Below the pieces are notes generated by a model, which saw only the letters and a list, made by a program, of their open reading frames with translations, had not been told where the DNA came from and searched no databases. Shown here in pieces: positions 36,301 through 43,242 of a DNA stretch of 64,000 nt; position 1 is the stretch's first letter, and each line of letters starts with the position of its first letter. The stretch comes from an uncultured Lysobacteraceae bacterium (GTDB taxonomy: Bacteria; Pseudomonadota; Gammaproteobacteria; Xanthomonadales; Xanthomonadaceae): contig CADECF010000002.1 of the NCBI GenBank assembly GCA_902825775.1, positions 62,001-126,000 of the forward strand, in the 5' to 3' direction. Position numbers and translations under genes: made by a program.

Positions 36301-36409
36301 GATCCGGGGCAATGCACCTCAACGCGTGCAAGTCACGGCGGCTTTTGCATACGCTCGCTCCGTGCGAGCCCGGGCATGCGCCCGATGTCGGATAACTGTT
36401 CGATCCCAT
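30353..36409 (-). CDS. Giant surface protein with DUF11 repeats and C-terminal OmpA-like domains
   Basis: A 2018-residue secreted protein. The start ATG 36409 has AAGGGG upstream and gives an unusually long leader (hydrophobic core AVAVAALLVFTVQAQAQ at about 49-65). Then: an N-terminal lectin-like region (66-290), DUF11 repeats at about 294 and 420, a propeller-like insert (about 554-797), six more DUF11 repeats (about 800-1564), an extended region with a carboxypeptidase-regulatory-like fold (about 1580-1800), and two OmpA-like segments (about 1817-1904 and 1917-2003) with IVGHTDVRGSHAYN. Several repeats end in a CxxC linker. OmpA modules bind peptidoglycan. The first gene of a three-gene operon. 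Confidence 0.85.
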   Translation of the reverse strand: MGSNSYPTSGACPGSHGASVCKSRRDLHALRCIAPDHSFPSTVRRYCKAVAVAALLVFTVQAQAQTVRWEDYRGGQNTPDDTQYIGPPGAPKFNNFPNAGAIAALQAVAANPANAVRTGASADINFRDFGVDPTANSLCDTRGAGAASQACLYQAQGRVAYALVRLPQAGLYAFSAAHDDNVVLDLSPEYANTNYRAANYSIPVASVGAWTGGEEVYDNFGTFSAATANSCVLLRMWWTNQSGQNFNRLRWTRPDGTAEIIPASAFRDPGDPGSATGCDGSLEATPRLSLLKRHTGNFTVGTNGVYTLSLRNNGLVPTSGTITIVDTLPTGLTFVSATGTGWTCGAAGQVVTCTTDTAILPNAIQPSQITLTVAVGAAAAPSVTNSARVSGGGDPTCPASGTTTNRNCIPNDLTRVNAPNLEVGKSGPANAAVGTAYDYTITVTNTGTAATAIAATVTDVVPAGLTINAATGCSIAGQTVTCPIPTGLSNVAPNNTTSFTINVTPQASTAGTTAINTASVSGGGDPGCTAVGDCPSPPVNTVIEPTSAAYSFCRAPGGSAISNATYGIVNGVQIARYEPNAGADAAVPELALPTVGGDVNALMIDPARDRLLFHAGTSSQLWAYDADNGGWYVAATGVTGNFPRGGMTAAGVGYLMAGGTSPAVSRIDPNGTYGYTVTNIGNVTYDIAPTGSNSSGDIAFDANGDAWLLVGRDLYLVDMTTLAATRQARPLIGGAVPTIDFAGVAFADDGSLYLANNAGGGGSAYYRYDFATGALTQSATTAAGGSRDLASCAFPAQAEPDLSVVKTLAQVNGAAYTAGAPVAAGDVLTYAITFGNDGTAVGTLYPGSVIESVPANTTYVATGNTFNQAAGPNWTIGSAVNVPAGGNAVLNFVVQVNDPLPVGATSVANSLTFPVGPPGPPGGLIDCTAVGNDCGEITPLGPTTSVAKSSNPASGTAVSAGDTVTYTLTVTVANTVTTEAITLTDTLGDGLTLSGVLPAGCSASGQVVTCILAAGAAVGSHTFAYSATVDTDATGSVGNVVVPSTPPGGDPDPDCAACETEHPLTSTTAVAKTSNPATGTAVNPGDTLTYTLTVTVANSATAEVLTLADTLGDGLTFGAVTNAGAFTCTGSLTCTLPASTVPGTYAVSYTATVDADATGALRNVVLASNPPGGPDPDPNCITCTTEHNVVAPVITVAKSSNPGSGTEVRAGDTITYTLEVTVVNSATIDTLTLTDTLGVGLTFGAVTNAGAFVCTGSLTCTLPAGTVPGTYPVTYTAAVDANATRIVNNVVVPGGGTGTGGQPPTCATCHTEHLLVAPRVVIAKSATPGEDREVSVGDIIQYTLTATIENSATLADVRLVDTPGSGLAVGTLPSGCTTQGATVVCVLLAGSVPGTYTFVYPATVTPQASEAVENVVIGESVGGGQSPPECTDCDTRHELSDDVQLRIVKAVGARNAKIGDLIRYTLTVENVGVVNVTDATVVDTPPTGFSYVEGSMAVADRDGAFTLEGRHPLRIGSLDIDVGGRATVVYLLRVGAGVRPGMHVNEAVAINGAGSPVSNVATAQVALDADPLLDDSLVFGTVFDDRDGDGWQDRADLGDVRVQGGFASGAYVPGSTTIDYGNGPQPLADASAPLLHGIDAGAISARQSQADPVAAHRVTIRQRLRSIEFTDDFSLTSVQGVTVRMDAAGRNTVERSGEAAKGLTAAEPTVERVVSAVDGGFEVAYVISNAGIDERGIPGVRIASVEGLLIETDQYGRYHLADVQGGDWGRGRNFILKVDPATLPPGTEFTTANPLVRRVTPGLPVRFDFGVRLPVQVLPGGERKLELELGEVIFAPGSAEVREAYLPAIQRMAERVDEYRGGEVTITADGDSEGLAFARAAAVRDALKARVNPEVQARLSAVLRTRADDPHSLIAGVDAGGALLGTVLFDTDSARIRPEFADLLDAVAQRLEALGGSVVAIVGHTDVRGSHAYNTALGLRRATAVQQALAQRLSPEARARVRVKTSSDPTAPVGTERE
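32300..33600 (-). repeat. Tandem about 370-bp coding repeats (DUF11 units)
   Basis: Four successive units of about 360-370 bp encode near-identical segments of the type SNPxxGTxVxxGDTxxYTLxVT and TLTDTLGDGLTFGAVTNAGA. The high DNA identity points to recent duplication and makes length variation by recombination likely. Confidence 0.75.
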
Positions 36410-36901
36410 CTACACACCCCTTGGAAAGTCCGCGGCTCACCGCGCGCACGAGTGCGCGTCGGTGCCGTCTTTCGTCATGCCATCCCGGCCGGGGGTACAC
36501 GTCCCTACTGGACACTTCGTCGAGGCGAAGCCAGGTTCCCTGTCCGGGCTTCCGACGCGCCTGTTTCGGCCCCAGGGTTTGTGAAGAACGCGTCAAAAGC
36601 GCACGCACTTTAGGGGGGAGGAAATGAGACCTCAATCACGTTTTGCTCACTATCCCTCACTGGAAGTGAGCAACTCGACCAAACCCGAGTGAGAAGAGGT
36701 GGGCTATCGCCCAGGCTCAAAGTGTTGCAGACCGTCGATCCGGTCCGCCAAAACTGTCCGTGTTACAGGGTTACGACCGATGTTGGCTGTACCGCTTGTT
36801 CAGAAGCAGCACCTGACCGCAGGATCAAGGGCGGTCAGCGATCGGCAGCGCCACGTTCTAGCTTCGCCCCTCTCAACGGTTCCCTCTGCCGTCTTCCGCG
36901 T
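36410..36901. promoter_or_regulatory. 492-bp intergenic region upstream of the surface operon, with a nested palindrome
   Basis: No convincing gene. The one clear structure is a perfect 8-bp inverted repeat TTGCTCAC (36643-36650) and GTGAGCAA (36666-36673), within which CTCAC-TGGAA-GTGAG (36656-36670) forms a second, tighter palindrome sharing the right arm. The downstream sequence has another GAGTGAG. These could be operator half-sites for the adjacent response regulator. No promoter hexamers stand out. Confidence 0.45.
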
Positions 36902-37615
36902 TTACCACTCCAGAACGTACCCCACACCTCTGATTGCCTGTAGCGGCAGCACTTCACCAGACGTTTCCAGGCACTTCCGGCGCAGGCGATAGACCAGCAT
37001 CTCCAGTCTGTGCGGATCGAAACCCGCGACGTCGCTGGTGAGATTGGCAATCAGCACCTCGCGAGACACCGGCTGGTTGGCAGCCGCCGTCAGGGTATTC
37101 ATGATCTGACGCTCCGCCTGATTCAACGTTACCGCGACACCGGAGGGCGTCCATAACGACCAGCCCTGACGCTCCAGTGACCATCCGCCGGAGCGGAGTA
37201 GCGACGATTCATGGTTTCTACGTCGCTCCCAGACGCTACGCAGCGTCTCGATCACCTCATCCATATCAGCCGGTTTCACCAAATAGGCGTCCACTCCCGC
37301 GCGCAGACCACGCACGCGGTCGGCGGTGCGTCCAAGTCCGGTGTACATCACGATTCCGAGTGAAGGCGACAACCCACGCAGGTATCTGGCGATCTCGACG
37401 CCATCGTCGTCCGGAAGCCCTACGTCCAGTAGGATTAGGTCGAACGGTGAGCCCGCCCAGATGCGGTAGAACTGCAATGCACTCGCCAGACCCGTAGTGT
37501 CAAATCCCGCCGCCCGCAAGGCCGGCAACATGATTTTCTCGCGCAACTCCTCGTCATCTTCGACGATCGCAAGGCGGGGCTGTGAGGACGGTGGTTCGGT
37601 TGCGCTCGGGCTCAT
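36902..37615 (-). CDS. OmpR-type response regulator
   Basis: A 237-residue regulator with an N-terminal receiver (about 14-125): acidic pocket VEDDEE (18-23), phosphoacceptor Asp in LILLDVGLPDDDG (near 63), Thr in YTGLG (about 91) and Lys in VKPADM (about 113). It has a C-terminal winged helix (about 140-237) ending IRGVGYVLEW. The DNA-binding domain is of OmpR/PhoB type. No kinase is directly adjacent; the hybrid kinase at 37971 already has its own regulator. It is the nearest regulator to the DUF11 surface operon. Confidence 0.9.
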   Translation of the reverse strand: MSPSATEPPSSQPRLAIVEDDEELREKIMLPALRAAGFDTTGLASALQFYRIWAGSPFDLILLDVGLPDDDGVEIARYLRGLSPSLGIVMYTGLGRTADRVRGLRAGVDAYLVKPADMDEVIETLRSVWERRRNHESSLLRSGGWSLERQGWSLWTPSGVAVTLNQAERQIMNTLTAAANQPVSREVLIANLTSDVAGFDPHRLEMLVYRLRRKCLETSGEVLPLQAIRGVGYVLEW

Positions 37616-37970
37616 CTTGTCGAAGTCACGTCGGTTCTACGGAGACATCGCCGGCATATACGCGATCATGCACTGGCGCAAACATGTAGGCGGATGTATC
37701 GGACCGAACCAATCGACGGCTACATCGATCGGTTGAATCCAAAGCCGGTAGCAATCGTTGGCAGTACTAGCCATCCACGGCGTCCCGTATTGGGCGTTAT
37801 CCCCAGATGCGCCTAGATCTTATGGCGACCGCGTCCGGCTAACAACTGGCCGTATAACCTAGCCGAGAGCGGCGTCACCCGTCGCTCTTTCGATGTCCGC
37901 TTCGGGTTGAAATCGGGCTCAGCGATGATTCACGCGACGGTAACCCGATCACCGTTCACGATCTGGCCGC
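37616..37970. other. 355-bp intergenic region, no feature seen
   Basis: Between the response regulator and the hybrid kinase, both on the minus strand. I see no gene, no convincing terminator and no FNR-like box in it. Confidence 0.4.
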
Positions 37971-39962
37971 TCAGGAACCGTCGATACGCACAGCAGCAGC
38001 CAAAAGCCGCTGCACAGTCGCCAGTAACTGCTCCCTGCGATAAGGCTTGCGCAAAAGATCGAAATCCGCGGCGCCGGAAATAGCGTGCTCTTCGTAGCCC
38101 GAGGTCAGCAGGATCGGCAAATCCGGCCGCAGCTGTCGCGCTTCCTCGGCCAGTTCTTTTCCGTTCCTGCCGCTGCCGAGCATGACATCGCTGAACAACA
38201 AGGCGATGTCCGGCGTATCGAGCAATACCTGCCTGGCGTCTTCCGCGCTCGCCACCGCCAAGACCTTGTAAGCCGAAGAACGCAGGAACGCGACGGCGAT
38301 ATTGCGCACGGCCGGATCGTCTTCCACCACCAGAATAGTTTCGCCGCCGCTGGTCGCGCGCCCTGCGCTTGCTGGCGCCGCGCCCTGCGCCGCGGCATGC
38401 GTCACCGGCAGATACAGGTCCACCCGCGTGCCGCGCCCTTGCGCGCTGTTGATCTGCAGATGCCCGCCGCTTTGCTTGGCGAAGCCGTAGACCATGCTCA
38501 GTCCCAGTCCGCTGCCGCGGCCGGATTCCTTGGTGGTGAAGAACGGTTCCATCGCGCGCGCCAAAGTGTCGGGCGACATGCCCTGGCCGGTATCGCTGAC
38601 CGAAACGAGGACGTAGTAACCGACCGGGAGTTCGCCGGAACTGCGGGTGGAATCGACCAACACCTGGCGCGCGCCGATACGGATCTCGCCGCCCTGCGGC
38701 ATCGCGTCGCGTGCGTTGAGCGCCAGGTTGACCAGGGCGGCTTCCAACTGGGTAGGGTCCACGAACGCCGCGGGAAGATCGGATTCGCAATCCAGCCGTA
38801 GGCTGATGGCATTGCCCAGCGTTCGCCTGAGCATGAGTTCGACGTCCTGCAGCAGCACGCGAGGATCCGTCGCCTGAGGCAATAGGCGCTGACGTCGCGC
38901 GAAGGCCAGCAGCTTGGAGGTCAGTTCCGCGCCTCGCGAGACCGAACGCAGCGCGGTGGCGATGAGCTCCTGCATCTCCGCACGGCCTTCGGTTTCCAGC
39001 TCCAGCAGCTGCAGGCTGCCGGACATCACCGTCAGCAGATTGTTGAAATCGTGGGCGATCCCGCCGGTCAGCTGGCCCAGCGCATCGAGGCGTTGCGCAT
39101 GCGCCAGCTGTTCTTCGGTGTGGCGGCGCTGCGCCAACGCGGCCAGCAGGTTGGCCACCGATTGCAGCAGGTGCAGCGCATCGTGATCGAACCGGCGCGG
39201 CTGCCGCGAATAGGCGATCAGCGCGCCGACCGCGCGATTGCGGTCGATCAGCGGTATCAGCGCGCCGCTGCCGGCGCTGTCGTGACGCAAGGGGAAGGGC
39301 GGTGCGCTCGAGGCGAAATCGTCGGCGATAACGGAAGCGCCGCTTTCGAGCGCGGCGGCGAAGATGCCCGCGTCTACCGGATTGCGATCGGCGTCCAGGC
39401 CTTTCGCTGCACGGATTTCGACCGTCTGCCGGTCCGGCCGCAAGGCGAGGATGGCGACCGTTTCTATTTTCAGCGCGTCGGCCAGCAAATCGGGCACCTC
39501 TCCGAGCACGCCGACCTCGTTTTCGGTCTCCAGTGCAAGCTGTCCGATGCGGGCGACGAGCGCGTCGTATCCGGCCCTCACCAAAGCCTGGCGAGCGCGC
39601 TGCGTTTCGGATATGTCGCGGATCGATGCCAGATAGCGCGGCCCGGCGTCGCTGTCGATCGGGCTCAGGGCGATTTCGACCGGGAATTGCGAACCGTCCC
39701 GGCGCAGCCCCACCAAAGTCTGACCTGTCGCGCCCATCGGCCGCAGATGCGGCTTGGCCATGTAGCCGGCCCGGTAGCCGCGATGCCGGCCGCGCGCTTC
39801 TTCGGGCAGCAGCATTTCGATCTCGGTGCCGGCGAGTTCTCCGCCGGCGTAACCGAACAATTGTTCGGCCTGGCGATTGGCCATGGCGATGCGGCCTTGG
39901 CCGTCGACGACGATCAGGGCGTCGGGAACGGCATCGAACAGGCCTGAAAACAGCGGTTCCAT
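37971..39962 (-). CDS. PAS-GAF hybrid histidine kinase with receiver domain
   Basis: A 663-residue soluble kinase. In order: PAS domain (about 5-125, DAVPDALIVVDGQGRI), GAF domain (about 135-275), HisKA with GGIAHDFNNLLTVM (His near 303), ATPase with N-box LNLALNARDAM-type sequence, DTGQGM and GSGLGLSMVYGF (about 480), and a C-terminal receiver (about 543-655) with VVEDD and a phosphoacceptor Asp in LLFSDVMLG. No membrane helices, so it senses a cytoplasmic signal. It lies 2 bp downstream of its probable partner regulator on the same strand. Confidence 0.92.
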   Translation of the reverse strand: MEPLFSGLFDAVPDALIVVDGQGRIAMANRQAEQLFGYAGGELAGTEIEMLLPEEARGRHRGYRAGYMAKPHLRPMGATGQTLVGLRRDGSQFPVEIALSPIDSDAGPRYLASIRDISETQRARQALVRAGYDALVARIGQLALETENEVGVLGEVPDLLADALKIETVAILALRPDRQTVEIRAAKGLDADRNPVDAGIFAAALESGASVIADDFASSAPPFPLRHDSAGSGALIPLIDRNRAVGALIAYSRQPRRFDHDALHLLQSVANLLAALAQRRHTEEQLAHAQRLDALGQLTGGIAHDFNNLLTVMSGSLQLLELETEGRAEMQELIATALRSVSRGAELTSKLLAFARRQRLLPQATDPRVLLQDVELMLRRTLGNAISLRLDCESDLPAAFVDPTQLEAALVNLALNARDAMPQGGEIRIGARQVLVDSTRSSGELPVGYYVLVSVSDTGQGMSPDTLARAMEPFFTTKESGRGSGLGLSMVYGFAKQSGGHLQINSAQGRGTRVDLYLPVTHAAAQGAAPASAGRATSGGETILVVEDDPAVRNIAVAFLRSSAYKVLAVASAEDARQVLLDTPDIALLFSDVMLGSGRNGKELAEEARQLRPDLPILLTSGYEEHAISGAADFDLLRKPYRREQLLATVQRLLAAAVRIDGS

Positions 39963-39964
39963 CG

Positions 39965-40711
39965 TCAGCTCCGTTTGACTTCGGCCGCGAGCAGATAGCC
40001 CGCACCGCGGACGGACTTGATCAAAGCCGGTTGCGTCGGATCGTCGCCGAGTTTGCGTCGCAAGCGTCCGATCTGCACATCGATGGCGCGATCGTACGGC
40101 CCGGCATCGCGGCCGTGGAGGCGGCTCATGAGCTGGTCGCGACTCAACACCTGGCGCGGATGGGAAACCAGAACCCGCAGCAAATCGAATTCGCCCGTAG
40201 TGAGCGGAATGTCGCGTCCGTCGGGCCCGATCAGGTGGCGCGACGTCGGGTCCAATGTGAAGCCGGCGAAAGACAGCTTGGCGTCCGCAACGACATTGGG
40301 ACTAGTGGGCGGTTTCGTCCTTCGCAGAACGGTGCGGATCCGGGCGACAAGCTCTCGGAAGTCGAAAGGCTTGGTGACGTAGTCGTCGGCGCCGAGTTCG
40401 AGTCCCACGACCCGTTCCACAGCGTCGCCTCGGCCCGTTACCACGATGACCGGTCCGCGCCAGACAGCCTGGAGGTGTTTGAGGTGCGATAAACCGTCTT
40501 CGTCAGGGAGACCCAGATCCAGCAGCACGAGATCGATCGGTCGACTACTGATCGCAGCGCGCGACTCCGCGGCGGAGCCGGCGGAAACCACTCGAAATCC
40601 ATGGCCGCTCAAATAACGGTCCAGCAGCCGGCGGATTTCCTCGTCGTCGTCGACCACCAGCACCGAGGGTAGGTCGGGGGCCGTTCCAGCGTTGGTTTCG
40701 GTAGGGGGCAT
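39965..40711 (-). CDS. OmpR/KdpE-type response regulator
   Basis: A 248-residue regulator. The receiver (about 16-128) has VVDDDEE, phosphoacceptor Asp in LVLLDLGLPDEDG (near 62), VTGRG and VTKPFDFREL. The winged helix (about 145-245) contains LTTGEFDLLRVLVSHPRQVL and ends IKSVRGAGYLLAAEV. The stop is 2 bp before the hybrid kinase start, so the two form a two-component operon. It is divergent from the alcohol dehydrogenase gene. Confidence 0.93.
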   Translation of the reverse strand: MPPTETNAGTAPDLPSVLVVDDDEEIRRLLDRYLSGHGFRVVSAGSAAESRAAISSRPIDLVLLDLGLPDEDGLSHLKHLQAVWRGPVIVVTGRGDAVERVVGLELGADDYVTKPFDFRELVARIRTVLRRTKPPTSPNVVADAKLSFAGFTLDPTSRHLIGPDGRDIPLTTGEFDLLRVLVSHPRQVLSRDQLMSRLHGRDAGPYDRAIDVQIGRLRRKLGDDPTQPALIKSVRGAGYLLAAEVKRS

Positions 40712-40803
40712 GGAACGTTCGAATCCAATCCGTATCCGGTACTCGCCAATTTAAGCATGGGCGCATCCCATGCGGGCGGCAAATGAGTGGCCTGGTGCTT
40801 GTA

Positions 40804-40845
40804 TTGACCCAGGTCAAAACGATCCGAGCCGAGGATCGCTACGTT
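40804..40845 (+). promoter_or_regulatory. FNR/DNR-like promoter of the alcohol dehydrogenase gene
   Basis: Box TTGAC-CCAG-GTCAA at 40804-40817, 22 bp, -10 TACGTT at 40840-40845. The predicted start site is near 40852, about 19 bp before the ATG. Confidence 0.75.
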
Positions 40846-40870
40846 CGGGCATGACCATCGGGAAGGGCGT

Positions 40871-41902
40871 ATGGACAGGATGAAAGCTGCGGTAGTCCGG
40901 GAATTCGGCAAGCCCCTTGCCATCGAGGAAATGGCGTCTCCGGCGCCGGGCCATGGCGAAGTGCTCGTGCGGATCATGGCATCCGGCGTCTGCCATACCG
41001 ATCTGCATGCAGCGGATGGCGATTGGCCGGTCAAGCCCGCACCGCCGTTCGTACCGGGGCATGAGGGCGCAGGCATCGTCGCCGCTGTAGGCGAGGGAGT
41101 GAAAGACGTCAAGGAAGGCGACCACGTCGGTATCGCATGGCTGCATGATGCGTGCGGCAGCTGCGAATACTGCATCACCGGCTGGGAGACGCTTTGCGAG
41201 CATCAGCACAACAGCGGCTACAGCGTGAACGGCACCTTCGCCGAATATGCGATTGGGTCGGCGAATTATGTGACGCGGCTGCCGCAGGGAACCGATTTCG
41301 CAGAGATCGCGCCGATCCTGTGCGCGGGTGTGACTACCTACAAAGGCATCCGGGAAACCGAAGCGAGGCCTGGTGAGTGGATAGCGATCTCCGGCATCGG
41401 CGGACTCGGCCATCTTGCGGTCCAGTACGCCAAAGCGATGGGTCTGCATGTGGCGGCGCTCGACGTGGGCGAAGAAAAGCTGGCGCTCGCGCGGAGCTTA
41501 GGTGCGGAGCTAGCCGTCGATGCGAGGGCGATGGATGCCGTCGACCAGGTGATCAAGCAAACGGGCGGCGGCGCGCACGGTGTATTGGTAACTGCAGTGT
41601 CGCCGCCGGCGTTCGAACAAGCCTTGCGCTTGGTGCGGCGACGGGGAACGATCAGCTTGGTCGGTCTGCCGCCGGGCGATTTCGGTACGCCGATCTTCGA
41701 TGTCGTACTCAAGCGAATCACGCTTCGAGGATCGATAGTGGGCACACGACGGGACTTGCAGGAAGCGATCTCGTTCGCCACGGAAGGCAAGGTGCGCGCC
41801 ACGATCGAGCGTAAACGGATCGAAGACATCAATGCAGTATTCTCCGGATTGCGCGAGGGTGCGATCAAAGGCCGCGTCGTTCTGGAAATGCCGGATCGTT
41901 GA
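40871..41902 (+). CDS. adhP: Zinc-dependent alcohol dehydrogenase
   Basis: A 343-residue medium-chain alcohol dehydrogenase of the AdhP/AdhA type (alcohol plus NAD+ to aldehyde, or ethanol formation in reverse). The catalytic-zinc region reads MASGVCHTDLHAADGDWP (Cys/His near 39-40) and PGHEGAGIVAAVGEGV (about 61-76). The structural-zinc Cys are in DACGSCEYCITGWETLC. The NAD fold shows GIGGLGHLAVQYAKAMGL (about 175-192). Low-oxygen induction of such an enzyme is known for the Anr regulon of Pseudomonas and fits the FNR-like box here. ATG 40880 is an alternative start. Followed by a DUF6868-like gene. Confidence 0.92.
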   Translation: MDRMKAAVVREFGKPLAIEEMASPAPGHGEVLVRIMASGVCHTDLHAADGDWPVKPAPPFVPGHEGAGIVAAVGEGVKDVKEGDHVGIAWLHDACGSCEYCITGWETLCEHQHNSGYSVNGTFAEYAIGSANYVTRLPQGTDFAEIAPILCAGVTTYKGIRETEARPGEWIAISGIGGLGHLAVQYAKAMGLHVAALDVGEEKLALARSLGAELAVDARAMDAVDQVIKQTGGGAHGVLVTAVSPPAFEQALRLVRRRGTISLVGLPPGDFGTPIFDVVLKRITLRGSIVGTRRDLQEAISFATEGKVRATIERKRIEDINAVFSGLREGAIKGRVVLEMPDR

Positions 41903-41934
41903 CTCGTTCGCTTTTTCTAAGCGGGAGGTGTGAG

Positions 41935-42177
41935 ATGGTCTTGATCGCCTTGAAAGAATTCTTGCTCTGGTGCCTGATCGTCGACTATTCGGTTCTCCTT
42001 CTGTGGTTCCTCCTATTCACCGTTGCGCGCGGTTGGATGTACCGCTTGCACGGCCGCTGGTTCAAGCTTTCGGATGACACGTTCGATCTCGTCCACTATT
42101 CGGGCATGGCCGCATTCAAGCTTGTGATCGTCGTGTTCAATCTCGCGCCTTGGCTGGCTGTCGTGGCTATGACCTAG
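41935..42177 (+). CDS. DUF6868-like small membrane protein
   Basis: An 80-residue protein with two membrane helices (about 8-30 and 58-76) around a conserved loop RLHGRWFKLSDDTFDLVHYS. This is the pattern of the DUF6868 family of unknown function. ATG 41935 has GGGAGGTG eight bases upstream; an earlier in-frame ATG overlapping the dehydrogenase stop lacks it. Probably co-transcribed with adhP. Confidence 0.75.
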   Translation: MVLIALKEFLLWCLIVDYSVLLLWFLLFTVARGWMYRLHGRWFKLSDDTFDLVHYSGMAAFKLVIVVFNLAPWLAVVAMT

Positions 42178-42205
42178 GCGGAATCCCGCCGGAGACGAGC
42201 GATCC

Positions 42206-42237
42206 ACGAGCCTGGCGGACATCGCCGGGCTCGTTTT
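42206..42237 (+). terminator. Rho-independent terminator of the adhP operon
   Basis: A 12-bp stem with one G-T pair (42206-42217 and 42223-42234), a GACAT loop, followed by TTTT. It lies 29 bp after the DUF6868-like stop. Confidence 0.85.
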
Positions 42238-42252
42238 CGATGAATTAACGGA

Positions 42253-43092
42253 TCACGCCGAGAGCAGCAGCGGGGTTTGCGAGGCGCCGAATACGGTTCG
42301 CGTGGCGCCTCCGAAAAAGAACTCGCTCACATCCGAACGTCCCTTGGCTCCCATTACCAACAGGTCGGCGTCGATATCCGCGCATCGCTGCAATAGGGCC
42401 TTGCCGGCGTCATCGCCGGGTTGTTGTTCGAGCACGACGCGGACACCGTGACGCGAAAGGTGAGCCGCCATGTCCGCGCCGGGATCTTGCCCATGCAGCC
42501 CCTTCGTGCCAGCGTCGGGTACGACTACCAGATGCACGGCATCGGCGGCGGCGAGGACGGGCATCGCGGCTGTGATGGCGCGTGCCGCCTCGCGCCCGCC
42601 GTTCCAGCCGACGACGATGTGGCCAAGCGTGCGTTCGGCAGACCAATCGGCGGGCAGCAGCAGACAGGGCCGTCCCGAAGCGAAGATGAGGCGCTCCGAA
42701 AGACCCAGCGCCGTAGTGGACGCTTGCTGACGTTCGGGAGGCCCCAAGATGGCCAAGCTCGCATGCCGCGCATGCTGCATAAGCGTTTCGTGCGGTTCAT
42801 CGTCGGATACGCGCCATTCCGCGGAGAAGCTGCGGCGCTCGGTCAGGGCATCGAACTCCTTTCGGGCGCGTTCGAGCGCAGAGGCCTTCTTGGCCCGGTA
42901 GCCCTCCAGCATCGCGGACAACCCTGCGCCGACAGCGAAACCGGCATGCGGATCCAATGCCAGCGGCCTGGTCGCGAAGGTTGCGATCAAATGCGCTTGC
43001 CAGCGTTTAGCCAGCCCGGCAGCGAAGGCTAGCCGTTGTCCGCAGCCGCGGCAATCCTGTTCTAGGAAGACGACGAGGTCTTTGGGCAGCAT
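42253..43092 (-). CDS. Tandem universal stress protein
   Basis: A 279-residue protein with two Usp domains (about 1-145 and 150-279). The N-terminal domain begins KDLVVFLEQDCRGCGQRLAF; the C-terminal one carries the nucleotide-binding pattern GAKGRSDVSEFFFGGATRTV. It is a paralogue of the 16813-17655 protein and likewise has an FNR-type box upstream. It is convergent with the adhP operon and divergent from hemN. Confidence 0.9.
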   Translation of the reverse strand: MLPKDLVVFLEQDCRGCGQRLAFAAGLAKRWQAHLIATFATRPLALDPHAGFAVGAGLSAMLEGYRAKKASALERARKEFDALTERRSFSAEWRVSDDEPHETLMQHARHASLAILGPPERQQASTTALGLSERLIFASGRPCLLLPADWSAERTLGHIVVGWNGGREAARAITAAMPVLAAADAVHLVVVPDAGTKGLHGQDPGADMAAHLSRHGVRVVLEQQPGDDAGKALLQRCADIDADLLVMGAKGRSDVSEFFFGGATRTVFGASQTPLLLSA

Positions 43093-43120
43093 CGCGCGGT
43101 TCCGGTTGAGGGCGATGTGC

Positions 43121-43162
43121 AGTGTCGGGATTCCAGCGGGACGGTGCGTTGACTTTGGTCAA
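43121..43162 (-). promoter_or_regulatory. FNR/DNR-like promoter of the second USP gene
   Basis: Box TTGAC-TTTG-GTCAA at 43149-43162, 22 bp, weak -10 GACACT at 43121-43126. It is divergent from the hemN box 32 bp away. Confidence 0.65.
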
Positions 43163-43194
43163 GCCCTGGCGCGATCGCAGGATTGTCCGTCGGC

Positions 43195-43236
43195 TTGATC
43201 CGCATCAAGGTCCTGGCGGCGAGCAAGGATTAGTTT
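43195..43236 (+). promoter_or_regulatory. FNR-type promoter of hemN
   Basis: Perfect box TTGAT-CCGC-ATCAA at 43195-43208, 22 bp, -10 TAGTTT at 43231-43236. The expected start site falls at about 43243, which is the A of the hemN ATG. Confidence 0.85.
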
Positions 43237-43242
43237 TTCGGC

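Noticed and set aside
37930-40005. A 691-codon Arg-rich frame over the hybrid kinase
   Set aside because: Shadow frame; the 37971-39962 frame carries PAS, GAF, kinase and receiver motifs.
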